Of a stretch of DNA of 64,000 nt, positions 32,659-44,778 are shown in pieces. Below the pieces are notes generated by a model, which saw only the letters and a program-made list of their open reading frames with translations, made no database searches and was not told the DNA's origin. The position numbers and the translations under genes are program-made. Numbering within the stretch: position 1 is the stretch's first letter; each line of letters opens with the position of its first letter. This DNA is from Quercus robur (lineage: Eukaryota; Streptophyta; Magnoliopsida; Fagales; Fagaceae): NCBI RefSeq assembly GCF_932294415.1, contig NC_065538.1, positions 77,699,834 through 77,763,833 on the forward strand, in the 5' to 3' direction.

Positions 32659-32836
32659 ACTTTGGACCCTAAACTTTAAATTTCTATCTAAGTTAAATGC
32701 AAACTTAACGTCCGAGTACAAAATGTAATAAGAGTCATAGTTTAAGATGCAAAACGTACATTCAAAAAGTTTAGGGTTCTAAGTGTAATATAATGTATAG
32801 TTTAGGGTAGTAAAATGTAATTTTCCGAAGTTTTTG

Positions 32837-33960
32837 AGGTCTCCAAATGTTTACATTTCATTATTTTAATAAATATTTTTAATTAAATTTAAATTTTATT
32901 CAATATTTAAGCTCTCCATTAAAATCTTGATTTCTTTAAATGTTAGCATATATACTTTTATATATAAACACATTTATAATAAACTAGCCGATATTTTGCG
33001 TGACGTGCATTGAATTTTCAAAAAATTTATAAGAAATTTTCCTATAATCCATTGGGTTCATCAATATTATTATTGTTTGTAATAACTAATCTACAAATTT
33101 TGCAAGTAAAAATAAATTCAAACTAAACCCTAGACCCTACCCATTTTTTCGATTCCAAAGTTGTTATGTAGTGGTTTGTCATGAATTGTAAGAAGGGAAA
33201 GTAAACATATATATTTTACAATATTTAAGAAATCATGAGAAAAAAATGTGCCACTATCCATGGCAATGTTTAATAAAAAAAATACCCCAATAAATCTTTC
33301 AAATCTTCATCATATATACGTAGAACATTTTATAAATTACATAGCAAACTGCCAAGTACATGCCTAAGACTTATAAATTATTATAATAACAGCTTAATAG
33401 AGAGCATATAAACAAAATATGGTACTACTTCATTAATAATTATAAAATTAACTCCAAAGAGAAATGGCTATATAAAGACTTAGATTTAAGCAGCAAATTA
33501 CATGATAGGAGGTTATGTAATCTATAATATCTTTTTTCCACTTTGTGAAATAGCTTACTAATATATTATTTAAAAAAAAAAATTAAAAAAACCAATTAGC
33601 ATTCAGAGAAGGCGACAACTGAAGGGTGAAGAAGATGAACCATGACGTTGAAAAGGTGTAATTGACATGTTGAATCTAAAGGGCGGCATCCTTTGGTTTG
33701 GATAATTTCATGTGTATTTAAGATGAGATGACATGAAAGAATATGACTAGGTATATATAAAGGATGAGAAGTGTAAGAGGATAAAACCCAAACTGTTTGT
33801 TTAATCTTGTGAGGAAAGTGAGGAAAAGTCTTAAAACAATGAACCAAAGAAAACAAAGAGTCATTATCTTTTAATTGGTGAGTCTTAAAACAATAAATCA
33901 AAGGAAAGGAAACAAAGAGTCATCATGGCAGAATCTCATGCTCTCCCACATGAGGTCTCT

Positions 33961-33963
<3 letters not shown>
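32837..33963. other. Intergenic AT-rich DNA upstream of CRK-B
   Basis: No gene is supported. Around 33700-33850 there is a block with 'aggtatatataaagga' and 'ggaaaagtctt' that also occurs in the same order near 63690-63820, downstream of CRK-D. Confidence 0.5.

Positions 33964-34006
<43 letters not shown>
33964..34006. repeat. (TA)n microsatellite
   Basis: An uninterrupted TA run of about 42 bases. Confidence 0.95.
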
Positions 34007-34008
<2 letters not shown>

Positions 34009-35339
34009 ATTGATGTGTAATGATAAAATATACATTTTTCATATACAAACACAATCATAATAAATAAATATTAAGAACTACCATAATTATTAAATTTTAT
34101 ATTTAATAAAATTACATCATGTTACTTTCTGTTTATTGATCGAGTTATAGATTAATATTTTAAATTTTGGAGTCAAGTGGCTATTGAATGTTGGAACTAT
34201 GTATTTGATGGAAAAATTTCTTATGTACCAAGTGCATAAGATCACTCTCTTACTAATAGGTGGGCCGCACACATGTGGGGCCCACTTATCAGTGAGAGAG
34301 TGGTCTCATGCGTGTGAGGCTCACCTACCAATGAGATAGTGGTCTCATGTGCTTGGCACATGAGATACCAGCTCATATTTGACATGGAGGCTATGGTCCC
34401 CACAAATATTTTACATTTTTTTGAGTAAATACAAAAAGTTTATTGTAGATAAAATTTAGAAAGAAATATGTCCCTAGCTTTTTTTTTTTTTTTTTTTGGT
34501 ATGAGATGACCCAGCCCCCCGCCCTGTCCATGTCCGTTTCAAGTCCCAAAATGCTTTCCCAAGCACGCTAGCCACTAGCCAATCAACACTTCTTTTTTAT
34601 TTTATGTGTTTCACTAGTATCTTTTCAAAAGTTTCATTCTACTTTACATGTGTTTTACTTTACTCAATTTACTCATATCCCGGTAGGTAAGGGGTATCTT
34701 GTGAGATCATTGTATCACTCGGGACCTACATATCAATGAGACAATAGTTTCATGAGATTGACATATATAAAATTTCTTCTCATCTTAGTGCAATTTCTCT
34801 CACAGGTCAGTGACTTCCGTCTCTTTATTGATCTCATGGTCGCATTCTCATTCAACTACTTTCTTTTTCTTAACAAAAATAGCTTTAAATCTTTAAAGGT
34901 ACACAAATTTTCATCTCATTTTTCTTTTATATTTCAATTCAATTTCTATCTATTTATCTTGTGGTTTATAAATTTCTCCTTTTTTTTTTTTTTTCGTTTT
35001 TTTCTTTTTTTAATTTCAGGTTCCACCCCGGCCAATGCTAATACCATATTTGATGGTAGTCCTTTTTCAGATCTCAGGTTCCCCTAAATAAATAAAAATC
35101 AATTTTATTATTAATGAATCACAAATCGTGGAAAAAAGAAGTCTCGTTTTGACTGATTTTAATTTTTCAAACCCATATCATTTTTGAAAAGTTCAACGGT
35201 AGGTGGCTTGGCCTTCTTCATTGAATCTCAGTATTATTGACACCTGAGACACCAGAGAGTCAGAGACTCCTTAGTCTGAGCGCAGTACGAGCACAAGACT
35301 ATTCATATATATATGGAAATCCCTTCTTTCAGTGTCTCC
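34007..35339. other. CRK-B 5' flank
   Basis: From about 34540 the region shares blocks with the CRK-A flank, including 'gccaatcaacacttc' near 34577, 'aatcacaaatcgtggaaaaa' near 35117 and 'gaatctcagtattattgaca' near 35224 (12565 in CRK-A). A poly-T run lies near 34480-34497. The small frame at 34752-35087 is phenylalanine-rich AT noise. A CATATATATATGG stretch at 35304-35316 takes the place of the CRK-A TATA box. Confidence 0.6.
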
Positions 35340-38332
35340 ATGCACCTAGTGCTCCTTTCCATATTCACCTCTCTAAGCCTTACGAGTGAAGCAGCCGAAT
35401 ACCGCTACCACTTCTGTTCAAACCAAACCACCTTCTCCCCCAATAGCACCTACCAGTCTAACCTCAACAACCTCCTCTCTTTCCTCTCCACAAATTCCAC
35501 TCGCGAAACCGGTTTCTACAACACCACCGTGGGACAAACTCAAACACCGGAGAACACAGTTTACGGCCTCTTCCTCTGCCGCGGTGACCTTGCCACCATT
35601 GAGTGCCAAGACTGCGTCTCAACATCGACCAAAGAGATTGTTCAGCTGTACTGCCCAGAAGAAAAAGAGGCCGTGATATGGTATGATGAATGCATGTTAC
35701 GCTACTCAAATCGATCATTCTTCTCCATTATGGAAGACGAGCCTAGTAAGATTCTGTGGAACTTGTTGGATATAACAGAGCCGAGTCGATTCATTCAGCT
35801 TGCAGCAAAAACATTGAGTGACTTGGTGCCGTTGGCGGCAGCAAATGCTTCGTCCGGTGCTAAAAGATTTGGTACCAAAGAAACCAAATTTACTGACTCG
35901 CAAACGCTATACAACCTTGTACAGTGCCTCCCTGACCTATCCAGCTTTGATTGCAATAGGTGTCTTCGGGAAGCCATAACAAACTTGTCCACAACTTTTG
36001 GTGGAAAGAGAGGGGGTCGTGTTCTGAATCCTAGTTGTAACGTTAGGTATGAAGTTTTCGCCTTTTACCAGGTACAAGCTGTTCCCGCACCAGGGCCTGG
36101 ACCAAAAGGTACATATCCTATATCAAGATGATCCATTTTACAGTTCAAATTAAATATTATTGATTCAAGTTTCACCCTCGATCATCTGTATTGATGAAGC
36201 TTGATTACTTTACTTCACTAACATGTTATTGTCTTTGCGGGTAAAGGCAAAATCTCAACGGTAATAGCTATCGTTATTGGTGTTACAATTGCTGCCTCTG
36301 TGGTGCTAGTCACTCTGCTTTATTGTTTCCGAAGGAGGAAAGCAAGAAAGAAATCTGATGCTATAAACGAATTGAATTCTGAGAAATCTGACAGCATCCT
36401 AAATTATCATGGTACGCAAGTGGTTTTATGTTCACATCCTATGTCACACACTACTCATTTTCAAAAGTACACGAGAAGGAATCATTTCATTAAGATTGTG
36501 TTTTAAGCCGCACGTGAAAAACAATATAAATTCCTTACTATTTTAAAAGTTAAATTTCTAGGATGGTTGGTAATTTGTCAAAAATAATAAAGATTATATT
36601 GATTATGTACAAACTCTAACCTCAACATATCTGAAATCAGTGCTCTTTGTAGTGTAATCTCTTACATCTATTTATTTTTGGATGTTTAGCTACAAGTGAA
36701 ATAACCAGTGTAGAATCCTTGCAATTTGATTTTGGGACAATTGAAGCCGCCACAAACAAATTCTCAGATGACAACAAGATTGGTGAAGGTGGATTTGGTG
36801 AAGTTTACAAGGTATATAGAATCAATATAATCTTTGCCATTTCTGAAATAAAGAATAAATATAAGGTGGAAAATTAACCTCTCGAATAGAAATACCACAA
36901 CAGAGAGAAACGTTTTTTTTTTTTTTTTTTTTTTTTTTGAGAAGAACAACATAGAGAAACGTTGAAAACACTAAAAAGGAAAGATTACAATAAAGACTAC
37001 GGCAAACAAGTTGTACCTAAAGTCACATGAATCTAGTGAGATAATGTAATTTTGTCGTGTACGCAAAAGTCTTCAAATGGTAATCTAATACAATCCACAC
37101 CAATTAACAATTTGGACCTGATTTTGTCTGTTTGGAGGTTATTTCATTCAGGGTGTGCTACCTGAAGGGAAGGAAATAGCAGTCAAAAGGTTCTCAATGA
37201 AGTCATTACAAGGGTTAGTGGAATTCAAAAATGAGGTCGTACTTATTGCAAAACTTCAACACAAAAATCTTGTGAGGCTACTAGGATATGGCATAGAGGG
37301 AGACGAAAAGCTGCTTGTATACGAGTTCATGCCCAACAAAAGCCTTGATAATTTTATTTTTGGTTTGTTTCTTCCTACATTATTTTTTATAAGTCTGATA
37401 GTATTTTCGATTTCTTGTAGACTTCTACAATTCACATTTATTCATGATGTCATAACTTAACATTAATATTGAATTTCAGATTCAAAAAGGCGCTCACAAC
37501 TTGATTGGAAGACTTATTATAATATTATTTGCGGGATTGTTAGAGGACTTCTATATCTTCATGAGGACTCCAGACTTAAAATCATTCATAGGGACTTGAA
37601 GCCTAGCAATGTGTTGTTGGACCATCACATGGTTGCAAAAATATCAGATTTTGGAATGGCAAGGATCTTTTCTGAAAACCAAAATATAGCTAACACCAAA
37701 AGAGTTGTAGGAACATAGTAAGTCACTCTTCTTTTATTTCTCTTCTTCTTGATTTTTTAATAATAAAATAAATAATAATAATTATGTTGGTATTCGAAAA
37801 GTGGATACATGGCTCCAGAATATGCAATGGAAGGAGCATTCTCTGTGAAGTCTGATGTGTTTAGTTTTGGTGTAATCTTGCTTGAGATTATTAGCGGGAA
37901 ACGGAGTAGTGGCTTCTACCTTACAGAACATTCTCAGACACTCCTTGCATATGTATGTTAACTTTTTCTCCTTGAATTAGAATTAGAAAAAATGGAAATG
38001 GGATAGCATATATGAAGTATAACTCCATTTGCAATCTAAATTGATAGGCATGGAGATTGTGGTGTGAAGATAAAGTATTAGAGTTCGTGGACAACTTCAT
38101 GATGGAATCATGTTCGACATCAGAAATTGTAAAGTGCATACATATTGGACTTTTGTGTGTTGAGGAAAACCCACAAGATAGACCCACCATGTCGACTGTG
38201 GTAGTTATGCTGGGAAGTGAATCAGTAGCCCTTCCTGAACCAAAACACCCTGCATTTTCGGTGGCTAAATTCATGCCAATGGATGAAATCTCTGTAAATG
38301 ATCTCAGTTTTTCTACTATTGTGCCACAATGA
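35340..38332 (+). CDS. Cysteine-rich receptor-like protein kinase (CRK-B), 7 exons
   Basis: Close paralogue of CRK-A with the same architecture. Exons: 35340-36108, 36247-36411, 36690-36811, 37152-37362, 37480-37717, 37802-37952, 38048-38332; 1941 nt, 646 aa. I start at 35340 because it aligns with the sole CRK-A start. An in-frame ATG at 35313 (nine extra residues) lies inside the TATA-like stretch. The exon 2 acceptor used by CRK-A and CRK-C is GG here (36240); AG at 36245-36246, six bases on, keeps the frame and costs two residues. Signal peptide, both C-X8-C-X2-C motifs, membrane helix, GEGGFG, VAVK-type lysine (IAVKRF, about K364), HRDLKPSN (D461), DFG and APE are all present. Mature ectodomain differs from CRK-A at about ten positions by eye. 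Intron 1 is only 138 bp. Confidence 0.9.
36905..36938. repeat. Poly-T tract in CRK-B intron 3
   Basis: A homopolymer T run of about 27 bases lies between the glycine-loop exon and the ATP-lysine exon. The antisense lysine-rich frame across it is an artefact. Confidence 0.8.
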
Positions 38333-38889
38333 ACGCGTACAACTGTACAAGATTGCAATTGGGTCTTACATGATGGAGAACTTAATATTGTAACCTAAAT
38401 TTCTATAAAATAGGAATAGGATAAGTATTGGGAAGGCTAGGCCTTACAAAGTTATTAAATAATATTGTAAGTTCACCACATTTGCAAGGGAGAAAGTTTT
38501 ACAGCAAATAACATTGTACGTTGTATAAAAATGATTTTCAATTTTCATTTAGAAAAAGGAAAATTCAATTGTATTTTAAAAAAAAAAAATTCTTTTTTGG
38601 GGTGAGTTTTCTTTTGTAGCTAAATGCAACATGACATTTATTATAATAATAATTATTTTATCAAAACGTTGTAATCCTAATCCCACCACCCCGACCATAA
38701 GAAACAATCTTCGGTGCCAAAAATTGTTAAGAACTCTATACTTATTATTAATGCTCTGTTCATCTCTTTGTGGGCTTGGACATTTTGGCCCAGTATATCT
38801 TCTTGTCATTACTCAAGGATGGGCCTGCTGGATGACTTGGACAGACCAGACTTTAGATTCAATCAATAATACTCAAGTGTAATTATCCA

Positions 38890-39842
38890 CAAGAAAAATA
38901 GATCTAAAAGGAACAATTTAAAAAACTAAACTAAACAAAAATCATGATTCATGAATGCTATTTTCTTTCAGTTCTATATGGCAATCACATTTTGGATTAT
39001 TGAATTATTTATGAGAGAGAGGATAATCAAGAAAATAAATCAATTGCTTAAGTGAAATTGACAAATATTTAATTATTTTCACTCATTTAAGCGTATTTCA
39101 AAATCAATTGTTTCTTACCTAAATCAATTAAAAATAATCATAAAAATTCATTTTACATAACTAATAAGTGCATCACCTACAAATATTATCACATAAAAAC
39201 AAAAGTATTTACACTAATAATATTGAGTCTAATTACATAAGACAAATTTAGACTACTACGATGTTTGTTCCACACACATATATTATGTTAATAAAAAGAT
39301 TTACTAAATATAAATTGTTCAGATTAATATAATAAAAAAAAATGAACATATCACTTTAGTGAATTCAAAAAAATATTTAATTATTTCAACTACTTTAAGC
39401 TTTCCATTATTTAATATTTTTTATTGGATGTATTTACCTTTTTTATACCTTTCCGATGATTTTGTTTTAATGAGGAAGAATTTCATATTGTTATTTGTAT
39501 ATAAACTTTATGAAAATAACCATATAAATTCATTTTTTATAAATAATTTGTGCACCATCTATCTATAATTAATATATAAAAATCAATGCACTTAACTTAT
39601 TAATTAATACATTAATATAAATAATTTTTTTATGAGATAGAAGCTTAAATGAAAAGAATTCTTTACTCCTTAAATAATACCCTACTGGACTGAACCTTAG
39701 ACTAGCTAAGAGATTCATATGAGCACATAGCATGCTTGGGCTTTGACCTTTAGACTCGCACATGCAAGTAGTTAACCAATACAAAGGCCTTCAACGAACT
39801 CTACGAATTTTAATATCTATTATGGAAAGGAATTTCAACACT
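38890..39842 (+). repeat. CRK-B 3' flank, paralogous to the CRK-C 3' flank
   Basis: This segment is collinear with about 59180-60410: 'atcatgattcatgaatgctattttctttcag' region near 38941 against 59180, the 'gtgcaccatctatctataatt' region near 39550 against 59926, and 'ctctacgaattttaat' near 39799 against 60361. The homology resumes beyond the two insertions at 44779-44880 against 60410-60510. It shows that gene and 3' flank were duplicated together. No gene is supported. Confidence 0.75.
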
Positions 39843-40807
39843 AAAATTTTGCTACAAATTTGGTTGTAGCCTTAAGACTACAACTTTATTTGATATATTT
39901 TTATTAGATGTAAATTTTGATAAATTTATCATTGAATTACATTTTCTTCATTATATCCTTCATATTTGCAAATTTTGAGAAAATAAAAAATCAATAGCTA
40001 TGTCATCAATTAAATATTTAAATTTTAAGTTTATGTAAGTCAAAATTATGTATAAAAAAAAAAAAAAATTGTGGATTGAATAGTAGATAATATCTTATTA
40101 GCACAACATTTGACATGTTTGTTAAGAACATTAAAAACATACAAACTAACACTTAGATTTTTAAAATATGTAATCATATTAATTATTGAACAAAATTTAG
40201 CTACAAAATTGAATGTAGGCTTAGGCTACAACCTTACTCCATATTTTTTTATTGGAGGTAAATTTTGACAAATTCACCATTAGATTATATCTGCTTCTTA
40301 TATCCCTCATACTTGCAAAATTTCTAGAATTAAAGATCAATAGTTATGTCATCAATAAATTATTTAAATTGCAAAATTTTAAAGTTTAATAGTATGCATA
40401 AAATATAAGCTTATTGATTATATAGTAAATAATATTCGATTGACACAAATTTGATATGTGTATTAGGAGCATAATGAACATGCAAAATGTTGTGGATGTA
40501 GAATTTCTCTTTTTGATAAAAAAAAAAAAATTATTGTTTTATTTATTGGCTAAATATTTGGGCTTTACTTAATAGTATTGTAATGAAATAAATAACTCTA
40601 TTAGTTAAAATTAAGGGGCCTTTTTCTTCTTAGTGGGTCTTAGGCAATAAACTCGTTTACTGTAAAGTCTATTGTGATCGCATATAATTGACTACTTAAA
40701 TAAATTTTGGCAAAAGTTATGTTAGCAAAATAATTTATTCTTCTTTTTTATCTTTTAATTTGTAGAAGAAAAAAAAAGTAAAAAGGGGGGGGGGGGGGGT
40801 GGGGTAA
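39843..40807. mobile_element. 965-bp insertion with 16-bp TSD and internal tandem duplication
   Basis: The direct repeat AAGGAATTTCAACACT occurs at 39827-39842 and again at 40806-40821, and the paralogous site near 60389 has a single copy, so the DNA between is an insertion. Inside, a unit of about 360 bp occurs twice (from about 39843 and about 40196), each with GCTACAA and TATGTCATCAAT blocks. Related sequence occurs at 48215-48460 and 49850-50205. The insertion ends in an A-rich then G15 tract. No protein is encoded; the class is unknown. Confidence 0.65.
40785..40799 (+). repeat. G15 homopolymer
   Basis: Fifteen consecutive G bases, then T and four more G, lie at the 3' edge of the 965-bp insertion next to its target duplication. 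Confidence 0.9.
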
Positions 40808-40838
40808 GGAATTTCAACACTCGACACAGGATTAATAG

Positions 40839-43800
40839 TATGCATGTGGAAGTTCTAGCCTCAACGGAGCAGGAGATCCATGCCATTATCCGGGTAAGAT
40901 CTCAATCCCTTTCCTGGATCATTAGTGCTATCTATGCTAGCCCTAGGTTTGCTGAAAGATGCATGTTATGGGAAAACCTTAAATTAATTGCTACATTGCA
41001 TGACCTTCCTTGGGCCCTTATGGGTGATTTTAATGAGGTTATTTCTGAGGAAGAAAAGGCTGGGGGTAATCCTATTTGTCAAAGAAGAGTGAGGGCTATT
41101 CTTGATTGTATGAATGAGTGTCAAATGTTGGACTTGGGTTTCTCAGGGCCTAAATTTACCTGGACTAATAAGAGAGAACTGAGGGGTCTCATCCAATGTA
41201 GGCTTGATAGAGTTTGGGCAAATCCTGTATGGAAAGCTTCCTTCCCTGAAGCAAATGTTACTCATTTGGCCAGGGTTAATTCGGATCACTGCCCCTTATT
41301 ACTAAATCTTTGCCCTAATCTGTCTAATACTTCAAATCGGCCATTTAGGTTCCAACCTATGTGGTTGAGCCACAATGATTTTCCAACCATTGTTAGGGAT
41401 TCTTGGAATGGTATGGATTATAATCTTACTGGAGCTGTCACGAGATTCACCCATAAGGTCCAAATTTGGAACAAAGAAGTCTTTAGAAATATTTTTGTGA
41501 GGAAAAGGCAGATCATGTCTAGACTGCTGGGAGCCCAGCGTGCTCTTGCCTTTAATCCTAATAACTTTCTCATTAGCCTCCAAGATCAATTATCAGAAGA
41601 ATATAATGAGATTCTGCAACTTGAAGAGGAGCTGTGGGCTATGAAGTCAAGGGTTAATTGGACTATTTTTGGGGAAAGAAATACTGCCTATTTCCATTTG
41701 ACTACCTTGACTAGAAGAAGTAAGAACAGGATCACTAGCATATTGAATGATGAAGGGGTTTGGGTTCATAATGTGGAGCAAGTTCAAGAAGTTTTTACCA
41801 AAACCTTTATTAAGCTATACCAGACAGATCAAACTGCTTGTCCTTGGTTTCAGAGATGGGATACAGAGTGGTGCATGAGGCTAGAGGCTGAAGAAGCTAA
41901 TGCTTTAGGGCTGATGCCTTCTAATAAAGAAATTTGGGATGCTCTTAAGTCCATGAAGCCTTACAAGGCCCCTGGAAATGATGGGATGCACGCTGGATTC
42001 TACCAGAGGTTCTGGCTGGTGGTTGGGGAGTCTGTGAGGAATGAAGTGAAACAAATTTTTGCCAACCAAAAAATCCTGGATTACCTCAACCAAACCTTGA
42101 TAGCCTTGATTCCTAAGCAATTGGGACCTGAGACAGTTAGCCACTTTAGACCTATTAGCCTATGTAACACTGTGTATAAAATCGTATAAAAAATCCTTGT
42201 TCATAGAATTAAACCCCTTCTGCCTAAACTTATCTCTCCTATGCAAGCTGCCTTTCTGGAAGGGAGGAGAGGTTCAGATAATGTAATCATTGCCCAAGAG
42301 CTTATTTATTCCCTTGGAAATAGAAGAGGTAAAGATGGGTATATGGTGGTGAAGATAGACTTGGAAAAAGCCTATGATCGCTTAGAATGGAGCTTTATCA
42401 GGATGATTCTTATACAATTTGGTTTTCCTGAAAACATCATCAAGCTCATCTTAAGCTGTGTGGCTACGTCATCTACTTCCCTTCTCTTCAATGGAAGTAA
42501 ACTTCCAACCTTCTGCCCTTCAAGAGGAATAAGGCAAGGGGATCCCATTTCTCCCTATCTTTTCCTCTTATGCATGGAGTTCTTTGGAGCTCAAATAACC
42601 AAGATGTGTGAGTATAAGAAGTGGGATATGGTCAAAGCTTCTAGAAATGGGCCTAGCTTCTCCCATGTCCTTTTTGCTGATGATATTCTGCTTTTTGCCA
42701 AGGCCAATACTAAGAATTGTAATGCTATTTTGGAAGTTTTTAATAACTTTTGTAACCTGGCTGGGCAGAAGGTAAACTATGGAAAATCTAGAATTTTCTT
42801 CTCTTCAAATGTTCCTGCTAGAAGGCGGAGGACTTTATGCAGGAAATTGGGAATCATTGCTACCAACAACCTTGGTAAATATTTGGGCTTCCCCATCATC
42901 CACAAAGGTAGAGTTGGTACTGCTTTTAATTTTATTTTGGACAAAATCCAAAGTAAGCTAGCTGGTTGGAAATCCAAAGTACTGTCTAAAGCTGGGAGAT
43001 TAGTACTTGCCAAGACTGCTGCTGCTCCTATTGCCGAGTACTACATGCAGTGCCATAGTCTACCAATTAAAGTATGTAATGCCATTGACAAAATTTTGAG
43101 GGATTTCATCTGGGGGTCAACAGAGGAAAGGAGGAAAATGCATATGGTGAAGTGGAGCACTGTTACTTTGCCCAAGGAGTTGGGAGGGCTGGGGCTTTTT
43201 TCAATGAAGCATAGAAATGAAGCCATTTTAGCCAAGCTTTGTTGGAGGATTGGCCAAGAAGAGGAGAAACCATGGGCAAAGATGCTAGCAGCCAAATATC
43301 TCTGTCCTAACAGAGTTACTGATGTAGGCAGGCATTTGCCCTGCTCTCGGATATGGGCTGCTTGTAAGAAGGGAGGGCCTACATATGTCAAAGGATTAAG
43401 ATGGACCATAAGAAATGGGGATACTGTGAGCATGTGGAGGGATTTCTGGCTGCCTTGTGGGAGATTAAGGGAGCTAATTGAAGGACCACTAACCCGGGAG
43501 GAGGAAGTGTTGACTGTTAGACAATGCTTTGATGATAACCATGTGTGGAGACCTTCAAGCATTTCCTTTGAGCTTCCTGCAAGTGTGCTAAACACCATTA
43601 AGGCCACTCCTTTCTCTTTTGTTAACCAAGACTGTGATAGTCTCATGTGGGCATACTCTAATAATGGTTTATTCTCTATCCAAGCTGCATACCTGCTTGC
43701 AAGGGGTTTAAACCCCCTGAACCCGGATACTTTGTCCTTTAAATGGGTGTGGAAGTCTGAAACTTTGTCAAAGATCCAATTCCTTATTTGGCTGTGCCTA

Positions 43801-44762
43801 CATGATAGTCTTCCTACAGCTCAAGTGTTGGGTTCAAGAGGTTTAAGCCTTGATCCTTTGTGTAAAATGTGTTGCAAGCATAATGAATCTATTGAGCACT
43901 TATTCAGGAGCTGTGAAGTTGCTCATCAGTTCTGGTCACAGCTGCAAATGCCCCATTGTACCATGAACTCATTCAATTTGCCATTTAAAACTTGGCTGGA
44001 AATCAATTGTAAAGATGGTATGAATGCTTCTGTGAAAGGAATTCCCTGGAAAGTGCTTTTTCCTATGGGTTTGTGGCATCTTTGGACTCATAGAAATAAC
44101 TTTATATTTAGGACTGGTGTTGTGGATTCTCAATTTTGGAGAAAATGTATCCAAGCCGGTACTGAAATCTTTGCCATTGGTCTTGCTTCTAAGATCAAAC
44201 AACAAAAAACCATTGTTCCCGTGGGGTGGGAGAAGCCACCAAGGGGATGGATGAAACTTAACACCGATGGTTCAGCAATGAGGAACCCGGATAGAGCTGG
44301 TGGAGGGGGTTTAATTAGAGACCATGATGGGGCTTGGCTAAAGGGGTTTGCTAGAGGCCTTGGGTTCACTAATAGTGTCTTGGCTGAGCTTTGGGCACTT
44401 AGAGACGGGCTGCTGCTAGCTAAGGAAATGGGCATTCAGCATCTTATAGTTGAACTTGATGCTTTGAGCATTGTTATTCTAATGAACAATGAAACTGAAA
44501 ATCTCTTAATGGAGCCTCTTCTATCTGATTGCAGGAGCCTCTTGAAGGAAATTCCAAGCAAGCGCGTGATCCATGCCTTCCGGGAAGCAAATCAATGCCC
44601 TGATGCATTGGCTAAATTAGGAGCGCATTTTTTGTCTAGCTTTGTAACTTTTTGTAACCCACCGTCTGTGGTGGAGGATATATTAGCTTTTGATAAGGCT
44701 AATTTACGTTGTAATAGACTTGTGAATTCTTAAGTAATGATTAAGCTTGTTTTACCGAAAAA
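40839..44762 (+). mobile_element. 5'-truncated L1-type LINE with TSD
   Basis: The element lies between 16-bp direct repeats GACACAGGATTAATAG (40823-40838) and GACACAGGATTCATAG (44763-44778), one mismatch. It begins within the endonuclease domain of ORF2, so ORF1 and the promoter are missing, as expected of target-primed reverse transcription stopping early. It ends shortly after the ORF2 stop in a short A-rich terminus (CCGAAAAA). The paralogous locus near 60400 lacks it. Confidence 0.9.
40840..44733 (+). pseudogene. LINE ORF2: partial endonuclease, reverse transcriptase, RNase H
   Basis: One frame runs for nearly 1300 codons with a single nonsense codon, TAA at 42187-42189 directly after CNTVYKIV. 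Domains in order: C-terminal part of the APE endonuclease (ALMGDFNEV near 41010, FTWTNKR, NSDHCPLLL); reverse transcriptase (KAPGNDGM, FRPISLCNTVYKI, MVVKIDLEKAYDRLEW, GIRQGDPISPYLFL, and catalytic FADD near 42676); a zinc-knuckle-like RVT region (CKMCCKHNESIEHLFRSC near 43864); and an RNase H-like domain with LNTDGSAMRNP near 44257 and ALRDGL. The endonuclease N-terminus and all of ORF1 are lost. It is a transposon protein, not a host gene. Confidence 0.92.
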
Positions 44763-44778
44763 GACACAGGATTCATAG

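Larger units (their letters stand above)
30153..32827. mobile_element. Long-TIR MITE interrupted by a hAT-like element
   Basis: The left arm (30153-30392) and the reverse complement of the right arm (32827-32667) are long inverted repeats sharing blocks such as ACCCTAAACTATA and AAACTTTTWGAATGTAC. The whole is flanked by AAGTTTTTA (30145-30153) and AAGTTTTTG (32828-32836), which could be an 8-9 bp duplication as in Mutator-like elements. The two arms together are only about 0.4 kb; the 2.26 kb between them is a nested insertion. Confidence 0.65.

Noticed and set aside
42241-44733. Independent 830-aa host reverse transcriptase gene
   Set aside because: It is in the same frame as 40840-42186, separated only by one TAA codon, and bounded by LINE target duplications.
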